Shown here one piece after another: positions 1 to 15,000 of a stretch of DNA of 64,000 bases (within the stretch, counting starts at the first letter, position 1; each line of letters begins with the position of its first letter). The DNA is taken from NCBI GenBank assembly GCA_026874595.1, contig CM049307.1:2443579-2507578 (forward strand), read 5' to 3'. The notes under the pieces are model-generated. The model saw nothing but the letters and a program-made list of their open reading frames with translations, did no database searches and was not told where the DNA came from. The position numbers and the translations under genes were made by a program. The stretch comes from Sipunculus nudus. Lineage: Eukaryota > Annelida > Sipuncula > Golfingiida > Sipunculidae.

Positions 1-3000
1 TGGGTGTCTTGTACTTCTGTCTTATACCTCATAACGGCAGGGGGTGGGTGTCTTGTACTTCTGTCTTATACCTCATAACGGCAGGGGGTGGGTGTCTTGT
101 ACATCTGTCTTATACCTCATAATGGCAAGGGGTGGGTGTCTTGTACTTCTGTCTTATACCTCATAACGGCAGGGGGTGGGTATCTTGGACTTCTGTCTTA
201 TACCTCATAACGGCAGGGGGTGGGTGTCTTGTACTTCTGTCTTATACCTCATAATGGCAGGGGGTGGGTGTCTTGTCCTTCTGTCTTATACCTCATAACG
301 GCAGGGGGTGGGTGTCTTGTACTTCTGGCTTATACCTCATAAAGGCAGGGGGTGAGGGGTCCTGTACTCCTGTCTTATACCTCATAATGGCAGGGGATCG
401 GGGTCATGTATTCCTGTCTTATACCTCATAAGCACAGGGGGTGGGTGTCTTGTACTTCTGGCTTATACCTCATAACGGCAGGGGGTGGGTGTCTTGTACT
501 TCTGTCTTATACCTCATAACGGCAGTGGGTGGGTGTCTTGTACTTCTGTCTTATACCTTATAACGGCAGGGGGTGGGTGTCTTGTACTTCTGTCTTATAC
601 CTCATAATGGCAGGGGCCGGGTGTCTTGTAATTCTGTCTTATACCTCATAACGGCAGGGGGTGGGTGTCTTGTATTTCTGTCGTATACCTCATAAAGGGA
701 GGGGGTGGGTGTCTTGTACTTCTGTCTCATACCTCATGACGGCAGGGGGTGGGGGTCCTTTACTCCTGTCTTATACCTCATAACGGCAGGGGATCAGGGT
801 CCTGTACTCCTGTCTTATACCTCATAACTGCAAGAGGTGGGGGTCCTGTACTCCTCTCTTATACCTCATAATGGCAGGGGCCAGGTGTCTTGTACTTCTG
901 TCTTATACCTCATAACGGCAGGGGGTGGGTGTCTTGTACTTCTGTCGTATACCTCATAACGGCAGGGGGTGGGTGTCTTGTACTTCTAGCTTATACCTCA
1001 TAACGGCAGGGGGTGGGTGTCTTGTACTTCTGTCTTATACCTCATAATGGCAGGGGGTGGGTGTCTTGTACTTCTGTCTGATACCTCATAACGGCAGGGG
1101 TTGGGTGTCTTGTACTTCTGTCTTATACCTCATAACGGCAGGGGGTGGGTGTCTTGTACTTCTGTCTTATACCTCATAATGGCAGGGGGTGGTTGTCTTG
1201 TACTTCTGGCTTATACCTCATAGAGGCAAGGGGTGAGGGGTCCTGTACTCCTGTCTCATACCTCATAATGGCAGGGAATCGGGGTCATGTATTCCTGTCT
1301 TATACCTCATAACGGCAGGGGATGGGGGTCCTTTACTTCTGTCTTATACCTCATAACGGCAGGGGATGGGGGTCCTGTACTCCTGTCCAATAGCTCATAA
1401 CATCAGGGGATGGGCGTCCTGTACTCCTGTCTTATACCTCATAACGGCAAGGGATGGGGGTCCTGTACTCCTGTCTTATACATCATAATGGCAGGGGGTG
1501 GGTGTCTTGTACTTCTGTCTTATACCATATAACGGCAGGGGGTGGGTGTCTTGTACTTCTGTCTTATACCTCATAACGGCAGGGGGTGGGTGTCTTGTAC
1601 TTCTGTCTCATACCTCATTACGGCAGGGGGTGGGGGTCCTGTACTCCTGTCTTATACCTCATAACGGCAGGGGATCAGGGTCCTGTACTCCTGTCTTATA
1701 CCTCATAACGGCAGGGGATCGGGGTCATGTATTCCTGTCTTATACCTCATAAGCACAGGAGGTGGGGGTCCTGTACTTCTGTCTTATACCTCATAATCGC
1801 AGGGGGTGGGTGTCTTGTACTTCTGTCTTACACCTCATAATGGCAGGGGGTGGGTGTCTTGTCCTTCTGTCTTATACCTCATAACGGCAGGGGTGGGTGT
1901 CTTGTACTTCTGTCTTATACGTCACAACGGCAGGGGGTGGGTGTCTTGTACTTCTGTCTTATACCTCATAATGGCAGGGGGTGGGTGTCTTGTACTTCTG
2001 TCTTATACCTCATAACGGCAGGGGGTGGGTGTCTTGTACTTCTGTCTTATACCTCATAACGGCAGGGGGTGGGTCTCTTGTACTTCTGTCGTATACCTCA
2101 TAACGGCAGGGGGTGGGTGTCTTGTACTTCTGTCTTATACCTCATAACGGCAGGGGGTGGTTGTCTTGTACTTCTGTCTTATACCTCATAACGGCAGGGG
2201 GTGGGTGTCTTGTACTTTTGTCTTATATCTCATAATGGCAGGGGGTGGGTGTCTTGTACTTCTGTCTTATACCTCATAATGGCAGGGGGTGGGTGTCTTG
2301 TACTACTGGCTTATACCTCATAAAGGCAGGGGGTGAGGGGTCCTGTACTCCTGTCTTATACCTCATAATGGCTGGGGATCGGGGTCATGTATTCCTGTCT
2401 TATATCTCATAAGAACAGGGGGTGGGTGTCTTGTACTTCTGTCTTATACCTCATAACGGCAGGGGGTGGGTGTCTTGTACTTCTGTCTTATACCTCATAA
2501 CGGCAGGGGGTGGGTGTCTTGTACATCTGTCTTATACCTCATAATGGCAAGGGTTGGGTGTCTTGTACTTCTGTCTTATACCTCATAACGGCAGGGGGTG
2601 GGTATCTTGGACTTCTGTCTTATACCTCATAACGGCAGGGGGTGGGTGTCTTGTACTTCTGTCTTATACCTCATAATGGCAGGGGGTGGGTGTCTTGTCC
2701 TTCTGTCTTATACCTCATAACGGCAGGGGGTGGGTGTCTTGTACTTCTGTTTTATACCTCATAATGGCTGGGGGTGGGTGTCTTGTCCTTCTGTCTTATA
2801 CCTCATAACGGCAGGGGGTGGGTGTCTTGTACTTCTGTCTTATACCTCATAATGGCAGGGGGTGGGTGTCTTGTCCTTCTGTCTTATACCTCATAACGGC
2901 AGGGGGTGGGTGTCTTGTACTTCTGTCTTATACCTCATAATGGCAGGGGGTGGGTGTCTTGTACTTCTGGCTTATACCTCATAAAGGCAGGGGGTGAGGG

Positions 3001-6000
3001 GTCCTGTACTCCTGTCTTATACCTCATAATGGCAGGGGATCGGGGTCATGTATTCCTGTCTTATACCTCATAACGGCAGGGGGTGGGTGTCTTGTACTTC
3101 TGTCTTATACCTCATAACGGCAGGGGGTGGGTGTCTTGCACTTCTGGCTTATACCTCATAAAGGCAGGGGGTGAGGGGTCCTGTACTCCTGTCTTATACC
3201 TCATAATGGCAGGGGATCGGGGTCATGTATTCCTGTCTTATACCTCATAAGCACAGGGGGTGGGTGTCTTGTACTTCTGGCTTATACCTCATAACGGCAG
3301 GGGGTGGGTGTCTTGTACTTCTGTCTTATACCTTATAACGGCAGGGGGTGGGTGTCTTGTACTTCTGTCTTATACCTCATAATGGCAGGGGCCGGGTGTC
3401 TTGTACTTCTGTCTTATACCTCATAACGGCAGGGGGTGGGTGTCTTGTATTTCTGTCGTATACCTCATAAAGGGAGGGGGTGGGTGTCTTGTACTTCTGT
3501 CTCATACATCATGACGGCAGGGGGTGGGGGTCCTTTACTCCTGTCTTATACCTCATAACGGCAGGGGGTGGGGGTCCTGTACTCCTGTCTTATACCTCAT
3601 AACTGCAAGAGGTGGGGGTCCTGTACTCCTCCCTTATACCTCATAATGGCAGGGGCCAGGTGTCTTGTACTTCTGTCTTATACCTCATAACGGCAGGGGG
3701 TGGGTGTCTTGTACTTCTGTCGTATACCTCATAACGGCAGGGGGTGGGTGTCTTGTACTTCTAGCTTATACCTCATAACGGCCGGGGGTGGGTGTCTTGT
3801 ACTTCTGTCTTATACCTCATAATGGCAGGGGGTGGGTGTCTTGTACTTCTGTCTGATACCTCATAACGGCAGGGGTTGGGTGTCTTGTACTTCTGTCTTA
3901 TACCTCATAACGGCAGGGGGTGGGTGTCTTGTACTTCTGTCTTATACCTCATAATGGCAGGGGGTGGGTGTCTTGTACTTCTGGCTTATACCTCAAAGAG
4001 GCAAGGGGTGAGGGGTCCTGTACTCCTGTCTTATACCTCATAATGGCAGGGAATCGGGGTCATGTATTCCTGTCTTATACCTCATAAGCACAGGGGGTGG
4101 GTGTCTTGTACTTCTGGCTTATACCTCATAACGGCAGGGGGTGGGTGTCTTGTACTTCTGTCTTATACCTCATAACGGCAGTGGGTGGGTGTCTTGTACT
4201 TCTGTCTTATACCATATAACGGCAGGGGGTGGTGTCTTGTACTTCTGTTTTATACCTCATAACGGCAGGGGGTGGGTGTCTTGTACTTCTGTCTTATACC
4301 TCATAACTGCAAGAGGTGGGGGTCCTGTACTCCTGTCTTATACCTCATAATGGCTGGGGATCGGGGTCATGTATTCCTGTCTTATACCTCATAATGGCAT
4401 GGGCCGGGTGTCTTGTACTTCTGTCTTATACCTCATAACGGCAGGGGGTGGGTGTCTTGTACTTCTGTCTCATACCTCATAACGGCAGGGGGTGGGGGTC
4501 CTTTACTCCTGTCTTATACCTCATAACGGCAGGGGATCAGCGTCCTGTACTCCTGTCTTATACCTCATAACTGCAAGAGGTGGGGGTCCTGTACTCCTGT
4601 CTTATACCTCATAATGGCAGGGGATCGGGGTCATGTATTCCTGTCTTATACCTCATAATGGCAGGGGATCGGGGTCATGTACTCCTGTCTTATACCTCAT
4701 AATGGCAGGGGATCGGGGTCATGTATTCCTGTCTTATACCTCATAATGGCAGGGAATCGGGGTCATGTATTCCTGTCTTATACCTCATTATGGCAGGGGA
4801 GCGGTGTCATGTATTCCTGTCTTATACCTCATTATGGCAGGGGATCGGTGTCATGTATTCCTGTCTTATACCTCATAAGCACAGGAGGTGGGTGTCTTGT
4901 ACTTCTGTCTTATACCTCATAACGGCAGGGGGTGGGTCTCTTGTACTTCTGTCGTATACCTCATAACGGCAGGGGGTGGGTGTCTTGTACTTCTGTCTTA
5001 TACCTCATAACGGCAGGGGGTGGGTGTCTTGTACTTCTGTCTTATACCTCATAACGGCAGGGGGTGGGTGTCTTGTACTTCTGTCTTATACCTCATAATG
5101 GCAGGGGGTGGGTGTCTTGTACTACTGGCTTATACCTCATAAAGGCAGGGGGTGAGGGGTCCTGTACTCCTGTCTTATACCTCATAATGGCTGGGGATCG
5201 GGGTCATGTATTCCTGTCTTATATCTCATAAGAACAGGGGGTGGGTGTCTTGTACTTCTGTCTTATACCTCATAACGGCAGGGGGTGGGTGTCTTGTACT
5301 TCTGTCTTATACCTCATAACGGCAGGGGGTGGGTGTCTTGTACATCTGTATTATACCTCATAATGGCAAGGGGTGGGTGTCTTGTACTTCTGTCTTATAC
5401 CTCATAACGGCAGGGGGTGGGTATCTTGGACTTCTGTCTTATACCTCATAACGGCAGGGGGTGGGTGTCTTGTACTTCTGTCTTATACCTCATAATGGCA
5501 GGGGGTGGGTGTCTTGTCCTTCTGTCTTATACCTCATAACGGCAGGGGGTGGGTGTCTTGTACTTCTGTCTTATACCTCATAATGGCAGGGGGTGGGTGT
5601 CTTGTCCTTCTGTCTTATACCTCATAACGGCAGGGGGTGGGTGTCTTGTACTTCTGTCTTATACCTCATAATGGCAGGGGGTGGGTGTCTTGTCCTTCTG
5701 TCTTATACCTCATAACGGCAGGGGGTGGGTGTCTTGTACTTCTGTCTTATACCTCATAATGGCAGGGGGTGGGTGTCTTGTACTTCTGGCTTATACCTCA
5801 TAAAGGCAGGGGGTGAGGGGTCCTGTACTCCTGTCTTATACCTCATAATGGCAGGGGATCGGGGTCATGTATTCCTGTCTTATACCTCATAACGGCAGGG
5901 GGTGGGTGTCTTGTACTTCTGTCTTATACCTCATAACGGCAGGGGGTGGGTGTCTTGTACTTTTGGCTTATACCTCATAAAGGCAGGGGGTGAGGGGTCC

Positions 6001-9000
6001 TGTACTCCTGTCTTATACCTCATAATGGCAGGGGATCGGGGTCATGTATTCCTGTCTTATACCTCATAAGCACAGGGGGTGGGTGTCTTGTACTTCTGGC
6101 TTATACCTCATAACGGCAGGGGGTGGGTGTCTTGTACTTCTGTCTTATACCTCATAACGGCAATGGGTGGGTGTCTTGTACTTCTGTCTTATACCTTATA
6201 ACGGCAGGGGGTGGGTGTCTTGTACTTCTGTCTTATACCTCATAATGGCAGGGGCCGGGTGTCTTGTACTTCTGTCTTATACCTCATAACGGCAGGGGGT
6301 GGGTGTCTTGTATTTCTGTCGTATACCTCATAAAGGGAGGGGGTGGGTGTCTTGTACTTCTGTCTCATACCTCATGACGGCAGGGGGTGGGGGTCCTTTA
6401 CTCCTGTCTTATACCTCATAACGGCAGGGGATCAGGGTCCTGTACTCCTGTCTTATACCTCATAACTGCAAGAGGTGGGGGTCCTGTACTCCTCTCTTAT
6501 ACCTCATAATGGCAGGGGCCAGGTGTCTTGTACTTCTGTCTTATACCTCATAACGGCAGGGGGTGGGTGTCTTGTACTTCTGTCGTATACCTCATAACGG
6601 CAGGGGGTGGGTGTCTTGTACTTCTAGCTTATACCTCATAACGGCAGGGGTTGGGTGTCTTGTACTTCTGTCTTATACCTCATAATGGCAGGGGGTGGGT
6701 GTCTTGTACTTCTGTCTGATACCTCATAACGGCAGGGGGATTGGGTGTCTTGTACTCCTGTCTTATACCTCATAACGGCAGGGGGTGGGTGTCTTGTACT
6801 TCTGTCTTATACCTCATAATGGCAGGGGGTGGGTGTCTTGTACTTCTGGCTTATACCTCATAGAGGCAAGGGGTGAGGGGTCCTGTACTCCTGTCTTATA
6901 CCTCATAATGGCAGGGGATCGGGGTCATGTATTCCTGTCTTATACCTCATAAGCACAGGGGGTGGGTGTCTTGTACTTCTGGCTTATACCTCATAACGGC
7001 AGGGGGTGGGTGTCTTGTACTTCTGGCTTATACCTCATAAAGGCAGGGGGTGAGGGGTCCTGTACTCCTGTCTTATACCTCATAATGGCAGGGGATCGGG
7101 GTCATGTATTCCTGTCTTATACCTCATAAGCACAGGGGGTGGGTGTCTTGTACTTCTGGCTTATACCTCATAACGGCAGGGGGTGGGTGTCTTGTACTTC
7201 TCTCTTATACCTCATAACGGCAGTGGGTGGGTGTCTTGTACTTCTGTCTTATACCTCATAATGGCAGGGGGTGGGTGTCTTGTACTTCTGTCTTATACCT
7301 CATAACGGCAGGGGGTGGGTGTCTTGTACTTCTGTCTCATACCTCATTACGGCAGGGGGTGGGGGTCCTGTACTCCTGTCTTATACCTCATAACGGCAGG
7401 GGATCAGGGTCCTGTACTCCTGTCTTATACCTCATAACGGCAGGGGATCGGGGTCATGTATTCCTGTCTTATACCTCATAATGGCAGGGGATCGGGGTCA
7501 TGTATTCCTGTCTTATACCTCATAAGCACAGGAGGTGGGGGTCCTGTACTTCTGTCTTATACCTCATAATGGCAGGGGGTGGGTGTCTTGTACTTCTGTC
7601 TTACACCTCATAATGGCAGGGGGTGGGTGTCTTGTCCTTCTGTCTTATACCTCATAACGGCAGGGGTGGGTGTCTTGTACTTCTGTCGTATACCTCATAA
7701 CGGCAGGGGGTGGGTGTCTTGTACTTCTAGCTTATACCTCATAACGGCAGGGGGTGGGTGTCTTGTACTTCTGTCTTATACCTCATAATGGCAGGGGGTG
7801 GGTGTCTTGTACTTCTGTCTGATACCTCATAACGGCAGGGGTTGGGTGTCTTGTACTTCTGTCTTATACCTCATAACGGCAGGGGGTGGGTGTCTTGTAC
7901 TTCTGTCTTATACCTCATAATGGCAGGGGGTGGGTGTCTTGTACTTCTGGCTTATACCTCATAGAGGCAAGGGGTGAGGGGTCCTGTACTCCTGTCTTAT
8001 ACCTCATAATGGCAGGGAATCGGGGTCATGTATTCCTGTCTTATACCTCATAACGGCAGGGGATGGGGGTCCTTTACTTCTGTCTTATACCTCATAACGG
8101 CAGGGGATGGGGGTCCTGTACTCCTGTCCAATAGCTCATAACATCAGGGGATGGGCGTCCTGTACTCCTGTCTTATACCTCATAACGGCAAGGGATGGGG
8201 GTCCTGTACTCCTGTCTTATACATCATAATGGCAGGGGGTGGGTGTCTTGTACTTCTGTCTTATACCATATAACGGCAGGGGGTGGGTGTCTTGTACTTC
8301 TGTCTTATACCTCATAACGGCAGGGGGTGGGTGTCTTGTACTTCTGTCTCATACCTCATTACGGCAGGGGGTGGGGGTCCTGTACTCCTGTCTTATACCT
8401 CATAACGGCAGGGGATCAGGGTCCTGTACTCCTGTCTTATACCTCATAACGGCAGGGGATCGGGGTCATGTATTCCTGTCTTATACCTCATAATGGCAGG
8501 GGATCGGGGTCATGTATTCCTGTCTTATACCTCATAAGCACAGGAGGTGGGGGTCCTGTACTTCTGTCTTATACCTCATAATGGCAGGGAGTGGGTGTCT
8601 TGTACTTCTGTCTTACACCTCATAATGGCAGGGGGTGGGTGTCTTGTCCTTCTGTCTTATACCTCATAACGGCAGGGGTGGGTGTCTTGTACTTCTGTCT
8701 TATACGTCACAACGGCAGGGGGTGGGTGTCTTGTACTTCTGTCTTATACCTCATAATGGCAGGGGGTGGGTGTCTTGTACTTCTGTCTTATACCTCATAA
8801 CGGCAGGGGGTGGGTGTCTTGTACTTCTGTCTTATACCTCATAACGGCAGGGGGTGGGTCTCTTGTACTTCTGTCGTATACCTCATAACGGCAGGGGGTG
8901 GGTGTCTTGTACTTCTGTCTTATACCTCATAACGGCAGGGGGTGGTTGTCTTGTACTTCTGTCTTATACCTCATAACGGCAGGGGGTGGGTGTCTTGTAC

Positions 9001-12000
9001 TTTTGTCTTATATCTCATAATGGCAGGGGGTGGGTGTCTTGTACTTCTGTCTTATACCTCATAATGGCAGGGGGTGGGTGTCTTGTACTACTGGCTTATA
9101 CCTCATAAAGGCAGGGGGTGAGGGGTCCTGTACTCCTGTCTTATACCTCATAATGGCTGGGGATCGGGGTCATGTATTCCTGTCTTATATCTCATAAGAA
9201 CAGGGGGTGGGTGTCTTGTACTTCTGTCTTATACCTCATAACGGCAGGGGGTGGGTGTCTTGTACTTCTGTCTTATACCTCATAACGGCAGGGGGTGGGT
9301 GTCTTGTACATCTGTCTTATACCTCATAATGGCAAGGGGTGGGTGTCTTGTACTTCTGTCTTATACCTCATAACGGCAGGGGGTGGGTATCTTGGACTTC
9401 TGTCTTATACCTCATAACGGCAGGGGGTGGGTGTCTTGTACTTCTGTCTTATACCTCATAATGGCAGGGGGTGGGTGTCTTGTCCTTCTGTCTTATACCT
9501 CATAACGGCAGGGGGTGGGTGTCTTGTACTTCTGTCTTATACCTCATAATGGCTGGGGGTGGGTGTCTTGTCCTTCTGTCTTATACCTCATAACGGCAGG
9601 GGGTGGGTGTCTTGTACTTCTGTCTTATACCTCATAATGGCAGGGGGTGGGTGTCTTGTCCTTCTGTCTTATACCTCATAACGGCAGGGGGTGGGTGTCT
9701 TGTACTTCTGTCTTATACCTCATAATGGCAGGGGGTGGGTGTCTTGTACTTCTGGCTTATACCTCATAAAGGCAGGGTGTGAGGGGTCCTGTACTCCTGT
9801 CTTATACCTCATAATGGCAGGGGATCGGGGTCATGTATTCCTGTCTTATACCTCATAACGGCAGGGGGTGGGTGTCTTGTACTTCTGTCTTATAGCTCAT
9901 AACGGCAGGGGGTGGGTGTCTTGCACTTCTGGCTTATACCTCATAAAGGCAGGGGGTGAGGGGTCCTGTACTCCTGTCTTATACCTCATAATGGCAGGGG
10001 ATCGGGGTCATGTATTCCTGTCTTATACCTCATAAGCACAGGGGGTGGGTGTCTTGTACTTCTGGCTTATACCTCATAACGGCAGGGGGTGGGTGTCTTG
10101 TACTTCTGTCTTATACCTCATAACGGCAGTGGGTGGGTGTCTTGTACTTCTGTCTTATACCTTATAACGGCAGGGGGTGGGTGTCTTGTACTTCTGTCTT
10201 ATACCTCATAATGGCAGGGGCCGGGTGTCTTGTACTTCTGTCTTATACCTCATAACGGCAGGGGGTGGGTGTCTTGTATTTCTGTCGTATACCTCATAAA
10301 GGGAGGGGGTGGGTGTCTTGTACTTCTGTCTCATACCTCATGACGGCAGGGGGTGGGGGTCCTTTACTCCTGTCTTATACCTCATAACGGCAGGGGATCA
10401 GGGTCCTGTACTCCTGTCTTATACCTCATAACTGCAAGAGGTGGGGGTCCTGTACTCCTCCCTTATACCTCATAATGGCAGGGGCCAGGTGTCTTGTACT
10501 TCTGTCTTATACCTCATAACGGCAGGGGGTGGGTGTCTTGTACTTCTGTCGTATACCTCATAACGGCAGGGGGTGGGTGTCTTGTACTTCTAGCTTATAC
10601 TTCATAACGGCCGGGGGTGGGTGTCTTGTACTTCTGTCTTATACCTCATAATGGCAGGGGGTGGGTGTCTTGTACTTCTGTCTGATACCTCATAACGGCA
10701 GGGGTTGGGTGTCTTGTACTTCTGTCTTATACCTCATAAGGGCAGGGGGTGGGTGTCTTGTACTTCTGTCTTATACCTCATAATGGCAGGGGGTGGGTGT
10801 CTTGTACTTCTGGCTTATACCTCATAGAGGCAAGGGGTGAGGGGTCCTGTACTCCTGTCTTATACCTCATAATGGCAGGGAATCGGGGTCATGTATTCCT
10901 GTCTTATACCTCATAAGCACAGGGGGTGGGTGTCTTGTACTTCTGGCTTATACCTCATAACGGCAGGGGGTGGGTGTCTTGTACTTCTGTCTTATACCTC
11001 ATAACGGCAGTGGGTGGGTGTCTTGTACTTCTGTCTTATACCATATAACGGCAGGGGGTGGTGTCTTGTACTTCTGTTTTATACCTCATAACGGCAGGGG
11101 GTGGGTGTCTTGTACTTCTGTCTTATACCTCATAACTGCAAGAGGTGGGGGTCCTGTACTCCTGTCTTATACCTCATAATGGCTTGGGATCGGGGTCATG
11201 TATTCCTGTCTTATACCTCATAATGGCATGGGCCGGGTGTCTTGTACTTCTGTCTTATACCTCATAACGGCAGGGGGTGGGTGTCTTGTACTTCTGTCGT
11301 ATACCTCATAAAGGGAGGGGGTGGGTGTCTTGTACTTCTGTCTCATACCTCATAACGGCAGGGGGTGGGGGTCCTTTACTCCTGTCTTATACCTCATAAC
11401 GGCAGGGGATCAGCGTCCTGTACTCCTGTCTTATACCTCATAACTGCAAGAGGTGGGGGTCCTGTACTCCTGTCTTATACCTCATAATGGCAGGGGATCG
11501 GGGTCATGTATTCCTGTCTTATACCTCATAATGGCAGGGGATCGGGGTCATGTACTCCTGTCTTATACCTCATAACGGCAGTGGGTGGGTGTCTTGTACT
11601 TCTGTCTTATACCTCATAATGGCAGGGGGTGGGTGTCTTGTACTTCTGTCTTATACCTCATAACGGCAGGGGGTGGGTGTCTTGTACTTCTGTCTTATAC
11701 CTCATAACGGCAGGGGGTGGGTCTCTTGTACTTCTGTCGTATACCTCATAACGGCAGGGGGTGGGTGTCTTGTACTTCTGTCTTATACCTCATAACGGCA
11801 GGGGGTGGTTGTCTTGTACTTCTGTCTTATACCTCATAACGGCAGGGGGTGGGTGTCTTGTACTTTTGTCTTATATCTCATAATGGCAGGGGGTGGGTGT
11901 CTTGTACTTCTGTCTTATACCTCATAATGGCAGGGGGTGGGTGTCTTGTACTACTGGCTTATACCTCATAAAGGCAGGGGGTGAGGGGTCCTGTACTCCT

Positions 12001-15000
12001 GTCTTATACCTCATAATGGCTGGGGATCGGGGTCATGTATTCCTGTCTTATATCTCATAAGAACAGGGGGTGGGTGTCTTGTACTTCTGTCTTATACCTC
12101 ATAACGGCAGGGGGTGGGTGTCTTGTACTTCTGTCTTATACCTCATAACGGCAGGGGGTGGGTGTCTTGTACATCTGTCTTATACCTCATAATGGCAAGG
12201 GGTGGGTGTCTTGTACTTCTGTCTTATACCTCATAACGGCAGGGGGTGGGTATCTTGGATTTCTGTCTTATACCTCATAACGGCAGGGGGTGGGTGTCTT
12301 GTACTTCTGTCTTATACCTCATAATGGCAGGGGGTGGGTGTCTTGTCCTTCTGTCTTATACCTCATAACGGCAGGGGGTGGGTGTCTTGTACTTCTGTCT
12401 TATACCTCATAATGGCTGGGGGTGGGTGTCTTGTCCTTCTGTCTTATACCTCATAACGGCAGGGGGTGGGTGTCTTGTACTTCTGTCTTATACCTCATAA
12501 TGGCAGGGGGTGGGTGTCTTGTCCTTCTGTCTTATACCTCATAACGGCAGGGGGTGGGTGTCTTGTACTTCTGTCTTATACCTCATAATGGCAGGGGGTG
12601 GGGTGTCTTGTACTTCTGGCTTATACCTCATAAAGGCAGGGGGTGAGGGGTCCTGTACTCCTGTCTTATACCTCATAATAGCAGGGGATCGGGGTCATGT
12701 ATTCCTGTCTTATACCTCATAACGGCAGGGGGTGGGTGTCTTGTACTTCTGTCTTATACCTCATAACGGCAGGGGGTGGGTGTCTTGCACTTCTGGCTTA
12801 TACCTCATAAAGGCAGGGGGTGAGGGGTCCTGTACTCCTGTCTTATACCTCATAATGGCAGGGGATCGGGGTCATGTATTCCTGTCTTATACCTCATAAG
12901 CACAGGGGGTGGGTGTCTTGTACTTCTGGCTTATACCTCATAACGGCAGGGGGTGGGTGTCTTGTACTTCTTTCTTATACCTCATAACGGCAGTGGGTGG
13001 GTGTCTTGTACTTCTGTCTTATACCTTATAACGGCAGGGGGTGGGTGTCTTGTACTTCTGTCTTATACCTCATAATGGCAGGGGCCGGGTGTCTTGTACT
13101 TCTGTCTTATACCTCATAACGGCAGGGGGTGGGTGTCTTGTATTTCTGTCGTATACCTCATAAAGGGAGGGGGTGGGTGTCTTGTACTTCTGTCTCATAC
13201 CTCATGACGGCAGGGGGTGGGGGTCCTTTACTCCTGTCTTATACCTCATAACGGCAGGGGATCAGGGTCCTGTACTCCTGTCTTATACCTCATAACTGCA
13301 AGAGGTGGGGGTCCTGTACTCCTCCCTTATACCTCATAATGGCAGGGGCCAGGTGTCTTGTACTTCTAGCTTATACCTCATAACGGCCGGGGGTGGGTGT
13401 CTTGTACTTCTGTCTGATACCTCATAACGGCAGGGGTTGGGTGTCTTGTACTTCTGTCTTATACCTCATAACGGCAGGGGGTGGGTGTCTTGTACTTCTG
13501 TCTTATACCTCATAATGGCAGGGGGTGGGTGTCTTGTACTTCTGGCTTATACCTCATAGAGGCAAGGGGTGAGGGGTCCTGTACTCCTGTCTTATACCTC
13601 ATAATGGCAGGGAATCGGGGTCATGTATTCCTGTCTTATACCTCATAAGCACAGGGGGTGGGTGTCTTGTACTTCTGGCTTATACCTCATAACGGCAGGG
13701 GGTGGGTGTCTTGTACTTCTGTCTTATACCTCATAACGGCAGTGGGTGGGTGTCTTGTACTTCTGTCTTATACCATATAACGGCAGGGGGTGGTGTCTTG
13801 TACTTCTGTTTTATACCTCATAACGGCAGGGGGTGGGTGTCTTGTACTTCTGTCTTATACCTCATAACTGCAAGAGGTGGGGGTCCTGTACTCCTGTCTT
13901 ATACCTCATAATGGCTGGGGATCGGGGTCATGTATTCCTGTCTTATACCTCATAATGGCATGGGCCGGGTGTCTTGTACTTCTGTCTTATACCTCATAAC
14001 GGCAGGGGGTGGGTGTCTTGTACTTCTGTCGTATACCTCATAAAGGGAGGGGGTGGGTGTCTTCTACTTCTGTCTCATACCTCATAACGGCAGGGGGTGG
14101 GGGTCCTTTACTCCTGTCTTATACCTCATAATGGCAGGGGATCAGCGTCCTGTACTCCTGTCTTATACCTCATAACTGCAAGAGGTGGGGGTCCTGTACT
14201 CCTGTCTTATACCTCATAATGGCAGGGGATCGGGGTCATGTATTCCTGTCTTATACCTCATAATGGCAGGGGATCGGGGTCATGTACTCCTGTCTTATAC
14301 CTCATAATGGCAGGGGATCGGGGTCATGTATTCCTGTCTTATACCTCATAATGGCAGGGAATCGGGGTCATGTATTCCTGTCTTATACCTCATTATGGCA
14401 GGGGAGCGGTGTCATGTATTCCTGTCTTATACCTCATTATGGCAGGGGATCGGTGTCATGTATTCCTGTCTTATACCTCATAAGCACAGGAGGTGGGTGT
14501 CTTGTACTTCTGTCTTATACCTCATAACGGCAGGGGGTGGGTCTCTTGTACTTCTGTCGTATACCTCATAACGGCAGGGGGTGGGTGTCTTGTACTTCTG
14601 TCTTATACCTCATAACGGCAGGGGGTGGGTGTCTTGTACTTCTGTCTTATACCTCATAACGGCAGGGGGTGGGTGTCTTGTACTTCTGTCTTATACCTCA
14701 TAATGGCAGGGGGTGGGTGTCTTGTACTACTGGCTTATACCTCATAAAGGCAGGGGGTGAGGGGTCCTGTACTCCTGTCTTATACCTCATAATGGCTGGG
14801 GATCGGGGTCATGTATTCCTGTCTTATATCTCATAAGAACAGGGGGTGGGTGTCTTGTACTTCTGTCTTATACCTCATAACGGCAGGGGGTGGGTGTCTT
14901 GTACTTCTGTCTTATACCTCATAACGGCAGGGGGTGGGTGTCTTGTACATCTGTCTTATACCTCATAATGGCAAGGGGTGGGTGTCTTGTACTTCTGTCT